From positions 16,748,501 through 16,812,500 of the forward strand of contig JAEOAD010000024.1 of NCBI GenBank assembly GCA_036365145.1: a stretch of DNA of 64,000 nt, read 5' to 3'. Below are positions 32,253-41,799 of the stretch, in pieces. The stretch's first letter is position 1; every line of letters begins with the position of its first letter. Origin of the DNA: Orientallactaga sibirica. Lineage: Eukaryota; Chordata; Mammalia; Rodentia; Dipodidae. The position numbers and the translations under genes are program-made. A model generated the notes under the pieces. It was not told the DNA's origin. It did not search any database and saw nothing but the letters and a program-made list of their open reading frames with translations.

Positions 32253-32446
32253 TTAAATTTTATTTATTTTTATTTAAGAGAGAAAGAAAGAGGCAGATAT
32301 AGAGAGAGAATGGACATGCCAGGGCTTCTAGCCACTAAAAACCAACTACAGATGCACATCTCGCTTATGTGAATCCTGGGGAATTGAACCTGGGTCTTTT
32401 GGCTTTGCAGGCAAGTGCCTTAACCACTGAGCCATCTCTCCAGCCC
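32253..32446 (-). mobile_element. Dip-type tRNA SINE
   Basis: TTATTTTTATTTAAGAGAGAAAG, GGACATGCCAGGGCTTC, CTGAGCCATCTCTCCAGCCC. Confidence 0.93.
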
Positions 32447-32454
32447 CGATGTTT

Positions 32455-32648
32455 AAAAGTATTTATTTTATTTTTTAAATTTACTTATGACAGTGGAGGG
32501 GAGAGGGAGAGAATGGGCCTCTAGCAAATGAACTTTAGACACATGCACCACCTTGTGCATCTGTCTTACATGGGTCCTGCAGAATTGAACCTGGGTCTTT
32601 TGGCTTTGCAGGCAAGCACCTTAACTGCTAAACCATCTTTCTAGCCCT
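32455..32648 (-). mobile_element. Dip-type tRNA SINE
   Basis: GACAGTGGAGGGGAGAGGGAG, GACACATGCACCACCTTGTG, CTAAACCATCTTTCTAGCCC. Confidence 0.92.
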
Positions 32649-32659
32649 GTCTTGATTTT

Positions 32660-32806
32660 TTATTTTTTTGAGGTAGGGTCTCGCTCTAGCCCAGGCTGAC
32701 CTAGAATTCACTATGTAGTGTCAGGGTGGCCTCGAATTCTTGGCAATACTCCTACCTCTGCCTCCCAAGTGCTGGGATTGAAGGCGTGTGCCACCATGCC
32801 CGGCTG
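32660..32806 (-). mobile_element. B1 SINE
   Basis: TTTTTTGAGGTAGGGTCTCGC, GCTGACCTAGAATTCACTAT, CACCATGCCCGGCTG. Near consensus. Confidence 0.95.
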
Positions 32807-32877
32807 TGTCTTGATTTTTTTGATGGTTACTTCTCTTATAGTTGAATTAGTTTTTGCCTTCTTACAAGAATATGTTG

Positions 32878-33143
32878 GGCTGGAGAGATGGCTCAGCAGT
32901 TAAGGCACTTGCTTGCAAAGCCTGACAGCCTGGGTTTGAATCCCCAGTACCCATGTAAGGCTAGATTACAAAGTGGTGCATGTATCTGGAGTTCTTTTGT
33001 AGTGGTAAGAAGCCTTGGCACACCCATTTTCTTCCTCCCTCCTTCCCTCCTTCCCTCCTTCCCTTCCTCCCTCCCTCCCCCTCTCTCCCTCTGTGTGTGT
33101 GTCTCTATCTTTCTACTTGCAAAGAAATAAAAATATTTAAAAA
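32878..33143 (+). mobile_element. Dip-type tRNA SINE with expanded (CTTC) tract
   Basis: GGGCTGGAGAGATGGCTCAG, GTTTGAATCCCCAGTACCC, then a CCCTCCTTCCCTCCTTCCC expansion of about 65 bases in place of the usual CTCTCT, and an AATAAAAATATTTAAAA tail. Tail to tail with the next SINE. Confidence 0.94.
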
Positions 33144-33333
33144 ATATTTTATTTATATATTTTCTTGAGAGAGAGTGAGAGGCAGATAGAGAATGGGTAT
33201 GCCAGGGCCTTCACCCACTGCAAAGGAACTCCAGATACATGTGCCACTGGCTTATGTGGGTACTGGGGAATAGAACCTGAGTCCTTAGGCTTTGCAGGCA
33301 TGCACCTTAACCACTAAGCCATCTCTCCAGCCC
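33144..33333 (-). mobile_element. Dip-type tRNA SINE
   Basis: TTATATATTTTCTTGAGAGAG, GGGTATGCCAGGGCCTTC, CTAAGCCATCTCTCCAGCCC. Confidence 0.94.
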
Positions 33334-33362
33334 AATAAGATATTTTTAAAAAAGTATTTTTT

Positions 33363-33528
33363 CAAGCCAGGCGTGGTGGAGCATGCCTTTAATCCCAGCA
33401 CTCGGGAGGCAGAGGTAGGAGGATCGCTGAGAGTTCAAGGCCACCCTGAGACTACATAGTTAATTCCAGGTCAGCCTGGGCCAGAGTGAGACCCTACCTC
33501 AAAAACCAAAAAAAAAAAAAAAAAAGTA
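33363..33528 (+). mobile_element. B1 SINE, near consensus
   Basis: GCCAGGCGTGGTGGAGCATG, CCCAGCACTCGGGAGGCAGA, GAGACTACATAGTTAATTCC, GAGACCCTACCTCAAAAACC and an A17-18 tail. One of the least diverged B1 copies here. Confidence 0.96.
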
Positions 33529-33795
33529 TTTTTTCCCTACAATTAAAAAATTCTTTTATACTAAAGTTTCTTTTGCAACAGTGGTTTTGTGAACTAGGTT
33601 TATGGCACAGCACAGGCTTGCCTTGAACCTGGGATCATCCTCTCAGCTTCCAGGTGTCTGCCAGGGTGCCTTTCTTTACTTGTCATTTCAATGGTAGGTG
33701 AAAAGTCAGAAGTACCCACAGTGTAACTGTCCAAGCCAATCTCCTTGGACATTGGTGGCTCACTCTTATACATATGTTAAGGTAAATTTCTTTTA

Positions 33796-33858
33796 AAAAA
33801 TATACTGTGATTGCTTCTCGGCCTTTTGGCTAAGATCAAGTGTAAAAATATACTGTGA
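33796..33858 (+). pseudogene. RNU2 (fragment): U2 snRNA 5'-fragment retro-insertion with 15-bp target duplications
   Basis: Bases 33810-33843 match the conserved 5' end of U2 snRNA (GCTTCTCGGCCTTTTGGCTA, then AGATCAAGTGTA) with about one change. The fragment is bracketed by perfect 15-bp repeats, AAAAATATACTGTGA, at 33796-33810 and 33844-33858. The first of these ends at the U2 start. The Sm site, branch-point-recognition stem and everything 3' are absent, so it cannot make a functional snRNA. It fits a 3'-truncated, tailless L1-mediated insertion. Confidence 0.92.
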
Positions 33859-33882
33859 CATTTTTATTTAATTTTTGATAGT

Positions 33883-33957
33883 AGAGCTTCCAGTTTTTTT
33901 TTTTTTTTTTTTTTTTTTATTTAAGGGTCTTTTGATAGGCTGAGAGCTTCCAGTTTT
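33883..33957 (-). pseudogene. Tiny polyadenylated retro-insertion with 15-bp target duplications
   Basis: Perfect repeats AGAGCTTCCAGTTTT at 33883-33897 and 33943-33957 enclose 45 bases. Read on the minus strand these are CAGCCTATCAAAAGACCC, then TTAAAT, then about 20 A. This is the pattern of a 5'-truncated transcript end inserted by L1. The source RNA is not recognised. The duplication begins AAAAC on the minus strand, as expected for an L1 endonuclease site. Confidence 0.8.
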
Positions 33958-34188
33958 ATTCATTATATAGTATCCAAAATTCTTTTAAAAAAAATCTACG
34001 GATTTCTTTTACACTATGGAAGAAAGTGAGCATGCACTGTACACATGATTTCAGTGGCTTCATGAATCTAATGAGTCTCAGATGTCATGTCTCTTTTACC
34101 TTCTAACTAAGTCTCTTCATGTCCCCAAGGGCTTTTCTGAGTGGTTCTTTAGGAATTTTTAGATAGTGGTCATTTAACTCCCTGTTTG

Positions 34189-34336
34189 CTTTTTTTTTTT
34201 TTTTTTTTTTTGGTTTTAGAGGTAGGGTCTCACTCTGGCCCAGGCTGACCTGGAACTCACTAGGTAGTCTCAGGGCGCCTTTTAACTCATAGTGATCCTC
34301 CTACCTCTGCCTCCTGAGTGCCGGGATTAAAGGCCT
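34189..34336 (-). mobile_element. B1 SINE
   Basis: Poly(T) of more than 20, GGTAGGGTCTCACTCTGGCC, GACCTGGAACTCACTAGG, GAGTGCCGGGATTAAAGGC. Ends early at the right: the B1 5' end is missing. Confidence 0.93.
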
Positions 34337-34344
34337 CCTGTTTG

Positions 34345-34393
34345 CTTTTTAAAAAAAATTGTTTATTTATTTAAGGCAGAGAGAGGAGGGAGG

Positions 34394-34451
<58 letters not shown>

Positions 34452-34609
34452 GACAGACAGACAGAGAGAAAGAGAGAATGGGCGTGCAAACGATCTCCAG
34501 ACACATGCGCCACCATGTGCACCTGTCTTATGTGGAACCAGGAGAATTGAACTGGGGTCTTTAGGGTTCACAGGCAAGTACCTTAACCATTAAGCCATCT
34601 CTCCAGCCC
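34345..34609 (-). mobile_element. Dip-type tRNA SINE with (GA)n and (GACA)n expansion
   Basis: The purine tract has grown to about 100 bases: GAGAGA at 34400-34427 and GACAGACAGACA at 34427-34470. Head: CCATTAAGCCATCTCTCCAGCCC. Confidence 0.94.
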
Positions 34610-34638
34610 TGTTTTCTTCTCTTTCTCTCTTTCTTTCT

Positions 34639-34676
<38 letters not shown>

Positions 34677-34693
34677 TCTTTCTTTCTTTCTTT
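34610..34693. repeat. (CT)n/(TTTC)n tract
   Basis: About 80 bases of pure pyrimidine next to the B1 poly(T). Confidence 0.92.
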
Positions 34694-34804
34694 CTTTGTA
34701 TTTTGAGGTAGGGTTTTCTCCGGGTGGCCTAGAACTCACAGTGATCCTCCAACCTCTGCCTCCCAGGTGCTGGGATTAAAGGCATGCGCCACCATACCCA
34801 GCTG
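34694..34804 (-). mobile_element. B1 SINE, internally deleted
   Basis: TATTTTGAGGTAGGGTTTTC, GGGTGGCCTAGAACTCACAG, GTGCTGGGATTAAAGGCATG. Confidence 0.92.
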
Positions 34805-34894
34805 CTTTTTCATTTGCCTTCGAGCTAGTCATTTCATCCTCACTGAGAAAACCGCCTTAGGAAACAAAAAGGTGGGGAAACATAGATTTTTGCC

Positions 34895-35264
34895 TCGAGG
34901 TTTTTGAGGTTTCCGTACTGGAGGGCTGGCTGCATTGCTGTGGGCCTGAGGCAAGGCCGGGGGCATCATGGGATAGAGGGTGGAGCACAGCTGCCCATCT
35001 CAAGGCATTCAGGAAGGAGAGGGCTGGAGAGGGAATGCACAGGGGACAGGAAAGGAGAGGGGAAAAAAAAGAAACAGGCTTCCCACAACCAGGCCCTACC
35101 TCTTAGTTTCGATCACCTTCCCAAATTACAAATCCCTTAATGGGTTGATCCATTGATAAAGTCAGAGCCTTCCTGATTCAATCACTTCTCTACAGCCCAT
35201 CAGCTGTCAATCAAGTCTTTACACCAAGGATCTTCCTGGGAAATTTCACATTTAAATTATAACA
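34895..35264 (-). mobile_element. MST/MLT-like MaLR LTR
   Basis: GGCTGGCTGCATTGCTGTGGG, GATTCAATCACTTCTCTACAGC and an end GGGAAATTTCACATTTAAATTATAACA (inverse of a MaLR start). The same family shows at 6184-6423 and 60058-60474. Solo and diverged. Confidence 0.6.
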
Positions 35265-35627
35265 CCTTTACATTCTTGAAGTAGTAGCTCACTTTACAGT
35301 GGCCAGTGAAGGAGGGAATGGATGTTTGTAAGGGGACTGCGTGAGTTCCGTGTCATACTGGTGGTTTGGGGCTTATCAACTAGTTTCTTGTGTGTTATAT
35401 TGGATCTCCCCAGTCTTGGTTGTCAGGAATGGCCGGAGAAGTTTACGTTTGCCAGATGAAGAGCTTGAAGTTCAATGAGAGGCTTCCGTAGCCTCCACTG
35501 CTGGAGCTCAGAGCCTCTCATTTTGAATCCTAATGTCTTTACACATGTACCATATTCTCCCACAGGTTATTCTAGTTCTGAATTAAAAGTGGAAATAATT
35601 CGTGATATATATATATATATATTTTTT

Positions 35628-35840
35628 TTTTTTTCAAAATAATTTATTTGTTTTGTGAGGGTGAGAGACACAGAGTCAGAGATAGAATATGAATGGGCAC
35701 ACTAGAACGTCTTTCCACTGCAGATAATCTCCAGATGTATGCCCACTTTGTGTATCTGGTTTTACATGGGTTCTGGGGAAGTGAACCCAGGCCAGCACAT
35801 TTTGCAAGCAAATACTATTAACTGTTGATATCTCCAGTTT
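35628..35840 (-). mobile_element. Dip-type tRNA SINE, head shortened
   Basis: AATTTATTTGTTTTGTGAGGG, GGGCACACTAGAACGTCTTTCC, GTTTTACATGGGTTCTGGGG, GTTGATATCTCCAG. Confidence 0.88.
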
Positions 35841-35854
35841 TTATTTTCAAACTT

Positions 35855-36030
35855 TATTTATTTGTGTTTGTGTGTGGGGGTGTGGGGGGAGGTGTGCCTT
35901 ATTATGAATGTGGAGGAGAGAGACAACTTTAAAGTGTCCTTGCTCTACCCTCTTTGAGATGGGGTGTCTTGTAGCCTCTTTAATCCTTTAGCTACATCAT
36001 GTCTCTCTAGTGGCCAACATACCACATTCT
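35855..36030 (-). mobile_element. B3-like SINE remnant
   Basis: GTTTGTGTGTGGGGGTGTGG, GTGGAGGAGAGAGACAACTTT, GAGATGGGGTGTCTTGTAGCC. No head recognised. Confidence 0.5.
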
Positions 36031-36411
36031 TCATTTTCCTGTGATGCTAACTGAGGTGACCAATCAGGGAGGAGACAGTCCTGAGCTTTTGAAATGTTCT
36101 TTATAATGGGCATTTTTCATCTGTTCACTTGATCATGGCAAATGTATCATGCTTATTCAAACTGCTAGATAGGTGATACACATCCAAAACTTTAAGTAGA
36201 TAATTTAAATTTAAATTTGTGAAATATTTGGTACTACTCCCTCTCCCCAAATTCAGGCATAATTCTTATCCCTTTTATACTATGTGCTTTTAAAATTCAA
36301 TATAATTTAAATTTACATTGAAATTTTGGAGTTTTAGTATATTTTAAGCTATTCATTTAAGAAATGGAGATTTAAAATAGTCTTTAAAGCTCCTAAAGTT
36401 ATTAAAAGGAT
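36031..36411. other. AT-rich unassigned sequence
   Basis: No recognisable repeat or gene. Confidence 0.4.
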
Positions 36412-36471
36412 TTTTTGTGGTTTTTCGAGGTAGTGCTGGAATTAAAGGTGTGTGCCACCATGCCTGGCTTC
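36412..36471 (-). mobile_element. B1 fragment with large internal deletion
   Basis: GGTTTTTCGAGGTAG is joined directly to GTGCTGGAATTAAAGGTGTG, removing about 90 bases of the B1 middle. Confidence 0.85.
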
Positions 36472-36788
36472 AAGTGTGATGTTTTATTTATCTTCCTTAG
36501 TTAATATTTTTGGGGACTAGTTCTACCAGTTTTAGCATGGCTGAGATCAAATGCTAATCTTATGATAAAAATGGATTTAACTTTATTTTTAATTATCCCT
36601 GAGCTCATGATTTGCAAATTGTTACGTTGAAGGCCCCGGCATAATGACGTTACATACTGTTGAAAGTTACTGATGATGGGTAATGAAAAATATGTGCTAT
36701 AAGTGTATATATATAAGTGTATTGTGTTTAATTACTATTCTTTGCTCTTTCAGAATACTACTAGGACTTTCAAATGTCTAAGTACTTC

Positions 36789-36806
36789 CCCCCCCCCCCA
36801 CCCCCC
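36789..36806. repeat. Poly(C) run
   Basis: Eighteen bases, all C except one A, immediately followed by the poly(T) of a minus-strand B1. Confidence 0.9.
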
Positions 36807-36976
36807 TTTTTTTGAGGTAGGGTCTTGCTTTAGCCCAGACTGGTCTGGAATTCACTATGTAGTCTCAGGCTGGCCTTGAACGCACTATGTATAGTCTCAG
36901 GCTGGCCTCAAACTCAGAGCAATCCTCCTACTTCAGCCTCCCAAGTGTTGGGATTAAGGTATGTGCCACCATGCCT

Positions 36977-36979
<3 letters not shown>
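36807..36979 (-). mobile_element. B1 SINE with internal tandem duplication
   Basis: ACTATGTAGTCTCAGGCTGGCC occurs at about 36855 and, as ACTATGTATAGTCTCAGG, again near 36883, so a segment of about 30 bases is duplicated within the B1. Confidence 0.92.
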
Positions 36980-37036
<57 letters not shown>

Positions 37037-37187
37037 ATATGTGGGCATGCCAGGGCTTCCAGCCACTTTAAATGCACAGATGTTCCACTTTGTGCATCTG
37101 GCTTTTATGTGGATACTGGGGAATCAGACTTGGGTTCTTAGGCTTTATAGGCAAGTGCCTTATCTGCTGAGCCATCTTGCCAGCCCT
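36978..37187 (-). mobile_element. Dip-type tRNA SINE with (GA)n start
   Basis: A GAGAGA run of about 53 bases abuts the preceding B1, then TGGGCATGCCAGGGCTTCC, GCCTTATCTGCTGAGCCATC, TTGCCAGCCC. Confidence 0.92.
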
Positions 37188-37194
37188 CAAATAC

Positions 37195-37434
37195 TTTTTT
37201 TCTCTCTCTCTCTCTTTTTTTTTGTAATTTGAGAATGAGAGAGAGAGAGAGAGAATGGGCATGTCAGGGCTTTCAGCCACTGTGAACGAATATGTATGTG
37301 TCCCCTTGTATGCATATATGACATTGCATGCTGTGTCACTGTGTGTCCTGCTTTCGTGGGACCTGGAGATTCAAACATGAGTTTCTAGGCTTTTCAGGCA
37401 AGCATTTTAATGATTAAGCCATCTCTCCAGACCC
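37195..37434 (-). mobile_element. Dip-type tRNA SINE, long variant
   Basis: GGGCATGTCAGGGCTTTCAG, long-form GCATATATGACATTGCATGC, ATTAAGCCATCTCTCCAGACC. Confidence 0.92.
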
Positions 37435-37454
37435 CCTTTTTCTATTTACCTTTC

Positions 37455-37673
37455 TATTTAAAAACTATTTTTATTCATTTATTTGTTAGCAGGGAGAGCT
37501 AGAAGAGAGACAGACAGAGAACATGGGCATACCAAGGCTTCTAGCCACTATGAACGAACTCCAGATGCATGCTCCACTTTGTTCATCTGGCTTTATGTGG
37601 GAACTGGGCAATTGAACTTGGGTGGTTAAGCTTTGCAGGCAAATGCCTTAACCGCTAAGCCATCGCTCCAGTT
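37455..37673 (-). mobile_element. Dip-type tRNA SINE
   Basis: TCATTTATTTGTTAGCAGGG, GGGCATACCAAGGCTTCTAG, CTAAGCCATCGCTCCAG. Confidence 0.93.
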
Positions 37674-37837
37674 GTTGAAATACCTTTTAAACTTCAAACT
37701 CTTGTAAAATATATCATTAATAGTGAACATTGTTATATTTCAGTATTGGAACAAGTTCTGATCTTTATTCCATATATTTAAAATGCAAGACACATTGGTA
37801 TCACCTCTCATAAAGCGGAAAATATTTACATGCATAG

Positions 37838-38284
37838 TGTTAAAAATTTTATTTATTTGTATGTATGTGTGTGTGTGTGTGTGTGTAGGTGTGTGTATGG
37901 GCACTCCACTGCAAATAAACATTAGGCACACCACTTTTTTTTTAAGAGCAGAGAGAGAGAGAGAGAAGGAGAGAAAAAGAGAGGAGAGAGAGAATTGGCG
38001 CACTAGGGCATCAGCCACTGCAATCAAACTCCAGATGCTTGTGCCACCTAGTGGGTATGTGCAACCTTGCATTTGCCTCACCTTTGTGAGTATGGCTGAT
38101 GTGGGATCTGGAGAGTAGAACATGGTTCCTTAGGCTTTGCAGGCAAGTGCCTTAACTGCTAACCCATCTCTTCAGCTCCACACCACTTTTTGTATTCAGC
38201 TTTATGTTGGATGTTGGAAATTTACTCTGGGCCAGCAAGTTTTGCAAGCAAGCACCCTTATCCACTGAGCTATCTTCCCAGCTT
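37838..38284 (-). mobile_element. Dip-type SINE split by another SINE
   Basis: Left part TTTTATTTATTTGTATGTATG...GCAAATAAACATTAGGCACACC and right part CACACCACTTTTTGTATTCA...TATCTTCCCAGC form one old copy. The break carries a repeat of CACACCACTTTT (37927-37938 and 38179-38190). Confidence 0.85.
37939..38178 (-). mobile_element. Dip-type tRNA SINE, long variant, nested
   Basis: Poly(T), AAGAGCAGAGAGAGAGAG, GGCGCACTAGGGCATCAGCC, long-form GGGTATGTGCAACCTTGCAT, CTAACCCATCTCTTCAGC. It is bounded by the 12-bp duplication named for the outer copy. Confidence 0.92.
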
Positions 38285-38315
38285 GCGAATAGTATTTTAA
38301 AAAAAATTATAGAAT

Positions 38316-38562
38316 TGGGCTGGAGAGATGGCTTATATGGTTAAAGTGCTTCCCTGCAAAGCATGAGGATCCATGTTCAACTCTCTAGATCCATGTAAGC
38401 CAGATGCACAAGGTGACACAAGCATGCAATGTCGCACATGCACACCAGGTGGCACACGTGTCTGGCTTTTGATTGCAGTGACTGGAGGTCCTGATGGCCA
38501 ATTCTTTCTCTCATCCAGTAACCTAACACCAAAAGACAAATTTATAACAAATTTAATTTAAA
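38316..38562 (+). mobile_element. Dip-type tRNA SINE, long variant
   Basis: GGGCTGGAGAGATGGCTTAT, AGCCAGATGCACAAGGTGAC, ACAAGCATGCAATGTCGCAC, GTGACTGGAGGTCCTGATGG. Shows that the long form also occurs in plus orientation. Confidence 0.93.
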
Positions 38563-38587
38563 GATCCTAATTGTCTTTTATTTGCTT

Positions 38588-38745
38588 TTTGGGGGGAGGG
38601 AATTTCAAGGTAGGGTCTCGCTGTAGCCCAGGCTGACCTGAAATTCAGCACGTAGTCGCAGGGTGGCCTCAAATTTATAGTGGTCTTCTTACTTCTGCCT
38701 CCTGAGTGCTAGGATTAAAGGCGTGTACCGCCACGCCTGGCTTTT
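38588..38745 (-). mobile_element. B1 SINE
   Basis: CAAGGTAGGGTCTCGCTGTAG, CTGACCTGAAATTCAGCACG, GGATTAAAGGCGTGTACCGC. Confidence 0.93.
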
Positions 38746-39689
38746 TATTTGCAACTCTTGAATACGGGAACATTTATTCCACCAGTAGAGTGTTCTTATG
38801 AGCTCTGCTTAGGGGATTGGCTCTATGGACAGGAAAAGGCTGAGCAAACAGACACAGAACAAAAGGCAGTATATTTCTGTTAATAGTATTATTATTATTT
38901 TTTGGTAAAAGTTTTAAGCCCGGGACCTTTATATTCTGACCCAAATGGGCTCTTTTGGGATTTGGCTGTTTTCTGTCTCTCCAGATTTTCCAGAAGATCA
39001 GATGAGCTTCGTTTGGATTGGTAATGAAAAACTGTTATCATCAACTCTATTTTGGTTTGGTCTTTTGGGTCTTGTGTAGGATCTCAGTCCAAACCAACAG
39101 CCCCTATAAATTTTATTTCATTTATAAATAAATTTTACTTAATAATAACTCCCTACACAGTCAAATTTAGAAATTAATCTTTACCAAATGAGAGAAGAAT
39201 TTCTGTAACTCTGCATGATTTAGTTGGAACACAGTAAGGCCTAATTTAGATATCTTCTGATTCTTGAGCACATTTCTGAATTACCTTATAAGGCAATGAC
39301 AGTCACATGTGTATACTCATATTTCAGCTCATAATCTATTTGAAAAATTTGTGTTTTGTGGTTGAGACAGCTGAAAAAATATTGTTTTCAATTAGAAAAG
39401 AATTTATGATTTTGCCTTTGGTTACTGTGGAAATCTGAAAGTGATTTAATGCTTAAATTAGATCCTAACAGCAGAAAAAGGTTATCATCTCCTCTCTACT
39501 TTGAGGATAACATTTCTGGATTGAGTGTTCTTGATATTTTTTTCTGGCTAGTCTCTTTAGAAACTCTCATGATTCTATTTCCTCCCTGTGTCAGTATCGA
39601 TCTTCCCCTCTCTTCATCCTCCCGCTTCCTCTCCCATAGCATTGCTATGTGGACTCTTCTCAAGGTATTAGTATATTTCTCATTGATAT
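38746..39689. other. Repeat-poor AT-rich stretch, no gene seen
   Basis: Nearly 950 bases without recognised elements. GGATTTGGCTGTTTTCTGTCTCTCCAGATTTTCCAG contains a pyrimidine run and AG (TTTTCTGTCTCTCCAG), but no open frame of note follows, so I do not call an exon. Confidence 0.4.
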
Positions 39690-39872
39690 TACAAAGTACT
39701 TGAGGCTCTATAATCAAAACAAGAGAGATTTATTTACTTCACAATTTGGGAAGCTGCAAGTCTAAAGTTGCATGGTACTGGTCTTGTGAGCTTCATTGGA
39801 AGTCTAAAATCACAATGTACTGGCTCTGGTGAGGTCCCTGTAGGTACATGACAAGTCTAAACTTCTTTCTCT
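39690..39872 (-). mobile_element. MaLR-like LTR fragment
   Basis: TTACAAAGTACTTGAGGCTCTATAATC, AGAGATTTATTTACTTCAC, GGGAAGCTGCAAGTCTAAAG have the layout of the 3' end of a MaLR/MST LTR read backwards. Confidence 0.4.
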
Positions 39873-40021
39873 CCTCTTTCTCTCTGTCTGTCTGTTGCTC
39901 ATAAATAAAAAAAAAAAAGAATTAAAAAAATACTCATAGCTTCTGAGAAATTGGAATGCTTCGGATTACCTGTCTTCATATTTGACTTCATATGTTGCTC
40001 ATTTTTAAAAAGTACAAATGA

Positions 40022-40213
40022 GTGCTGGGGAGATGGCTTAGTGGTTAAGGCATTTGCCGGCCAGGGCAAAGAACCCAGGTTCGATTCCCCAGGACCCACA
40101 TAAGCCAGATGCACAGGAGTTCGTTTGCAGGGCTAGAGGCCCTGGTGTGTCCATTCTCTCTCTATCTCCTTTTTTCTCTCTCTCAAATAAATAAATTAAA
40201 TGAAATATTTTTT
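40022..40213 (+). mobile_element. Dip-type tRNA SINE with target duplication
   Basis: GTGCTGGGGAGATGGCTTAG, intact B-box GGTTCGATTCCCC, AGCCAGATGCACAGG (the AAGGTGGC... block is partly deleted), AAATAAATAAATTAAAT tail. Flanked by AAAAGTACAAATGA at 40008-40021 and 40214-40227. Confidence 0.95.
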
Positions 40214-40227
40214 AAAAGTACAAATGA

Positions 40228-40455
40228 AGGGATGAGGAGATGGCTAAATAGTTAAAGGTGCTTTCTTGAAAAGCCTTCTGGTCAGGATTCAAGTCCCCAG
40301 TACCCATGTAAAGCCAGATGAACAAAGTGGTACATGTATCTGGAGTTTTTTTTTTTTTTTTGCAGTGGCAACAGGCCCTGACATGTCCATTCTCTCTCAC
40401 TCATTCTCTCTCTCAGCTCATAACCAAATAAAAAATATTTTTAAAATGCAAATAA
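40228..40455 (+). mobile_element. Dip-type tRNA SINE, older, in tandem
   Basis: GGGATGAGGAGATGGCTAAATAG, CAAGTCCCCAGTACCC, a run of 16 T inside GGAGTTTGCAGTGG, CATAACCAAATAAAAAATA. The younger neighbour inserted just upstream of its head. Confidence 0.92.
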
Positions 40456-40859
40456 AAACAGCATAAGTAGTTCCCACCTTCAACGTGGCCTTTCAACTTT
40501 AGGATGGTACACAGAGTCAATACCTTTCCAGTAGAAAGCAGAGTTGAAATTTGGAATTTGGGTCTTTTCTGGGATAGTGATACCTGGTGTCCCAATGTTC
40601 AGTGGATGACTGACAGGAGAAGTGATCACTGTCTTGCAGTGTACTGTGCCCTTCCCACCATCCAGCAATTAATGTCAGTTCGTGGCTTCAGACCACTCTT
40701 CAGGCCCAGGGTGCTCTGAGCTGTGTGCAGTCATGGTGGACACCCATCCAGCCTTCTTCCCTGAGTATAGTATTCAATAAGTTAGATGAGGTCGTCAGCC
40801 CTTGAGCATAGAAGAAGCTTTACGTTAGACTAATGTGTGTTCAGAACACACAGCAAGGT
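40456..40859. other. Unassigned sequence
   Basis: No gene or repeat recognised in about 400 bases. Confidence 0.35.
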
Positions 40860-40985
40860 AAGCCAGGGATGGTTGTGCTAATTCCAGCTCCCAGAAAAGC
40901 TGAGGAAGGAGGATTGCTTATGCTCCCAAGTTGAAGACTAACTTGGCCAACAGACTGCCTCACACACAAACAGACACACCACAGG
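40860..40985 (+). mobile_element. Old B1-related SINE
   Basis: AAGCCAGGGATGGTTGTGCTAATTCCAGC, GGAAGGAGGATTGCTTATG and an ACACACAAACAGACACAC tail. Confidence 0.55.
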
Positions 40986-41309
40986 CTAAGCTGAGGTCAG
41001 GTTAGGTTTTTAAAGTGCATTTTCCATTTGTGGTATTTTCAACTTACAGCAGGTTTATTGGGATGCAACCCCATTATAGGGACGGGCATCTGTGGACAAG
41101 CACGCTTGTCCCTATTTTGTCACTCGGCAGGGTAGTTTAACTGCTGTTATATGACGGGCCCAGTGTAGCACTTTCTCTTTCTCTAGGCAGTGTGTAAATG
41201 AACTAGAATTCATTTACTCTGCCCTGTCTTGATAGATGATTACACTTATATTTCTTTCCTGTTTTTTTTTTTTTTTTTGAGGCAAGTCCAACAGACTGTC
41301 TTTTTTTTT

Positions 41310-41549
41310 CCTTTTTTTAAATGCGAGAGTGAGTGTGTGTGTGTGTGAGAAAGAGAGAGAGAATTGGCATGCTAGGGCCTCCAGCTACTGCATTTGAACT
41401 CCAGACATGTGTGTACCCCTGTGCACATGTGCAAACTTGTGCACTTGCACCACTGTGCACCTGGCTTACATGGGACATGGAGAGTCAAACATGAGTCCTG
41501 AGGCTTTGCAGACAAGTTCCTTAACTGCTAAGCCATCTCTCCAGCCCTT
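41310..41549 (-). mobile_element. Dip-type tRNA SINE, long variant
   Basis: (GTGT) in the purine tract, GGCATGCTAGGGCCTCCAG, long-form GCACATGTGCAAACTTGTGC, CTAAGCCATCTCTCCAGCCC. Confidence 0.94.
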
Positions 41550-41799
41550 TTCCTGCCCTTTTTTAAGTACAAGCATGGTTTCAGTGAATAATGTCAGGCA
41601 GTGGTCATTTTGCGTATTTGTAGGAGGAAACGTTCCCATTCACCCCAGATGACAGGGTCTGTAACTTCTGCTCCTGTTCTTTGCCCATCAGATGAAGGTG
41701 ATGTTCTTTGTTTTGATTTTAGGTGTATCTGATAACTGAGGTTGGTCATCTCTTAATCTATCTCCAAGCAATTTGTGTGTCTCCTGTTCACTTTTTTTT

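Noticed and set aside
33810..33843. Functional U2 snRNA gene
   Set aside because: Only the first 34 nt or so are present, between target duplications. No proximal or distal promoter elements or 3' box.
38960..39020. Possible splice acceptor after a pyrimidine tract (TCTCTCCAG)
   Set aside because: No open frame with coding character follows and no matching donor site was seen. Such tracts are common by chance here.
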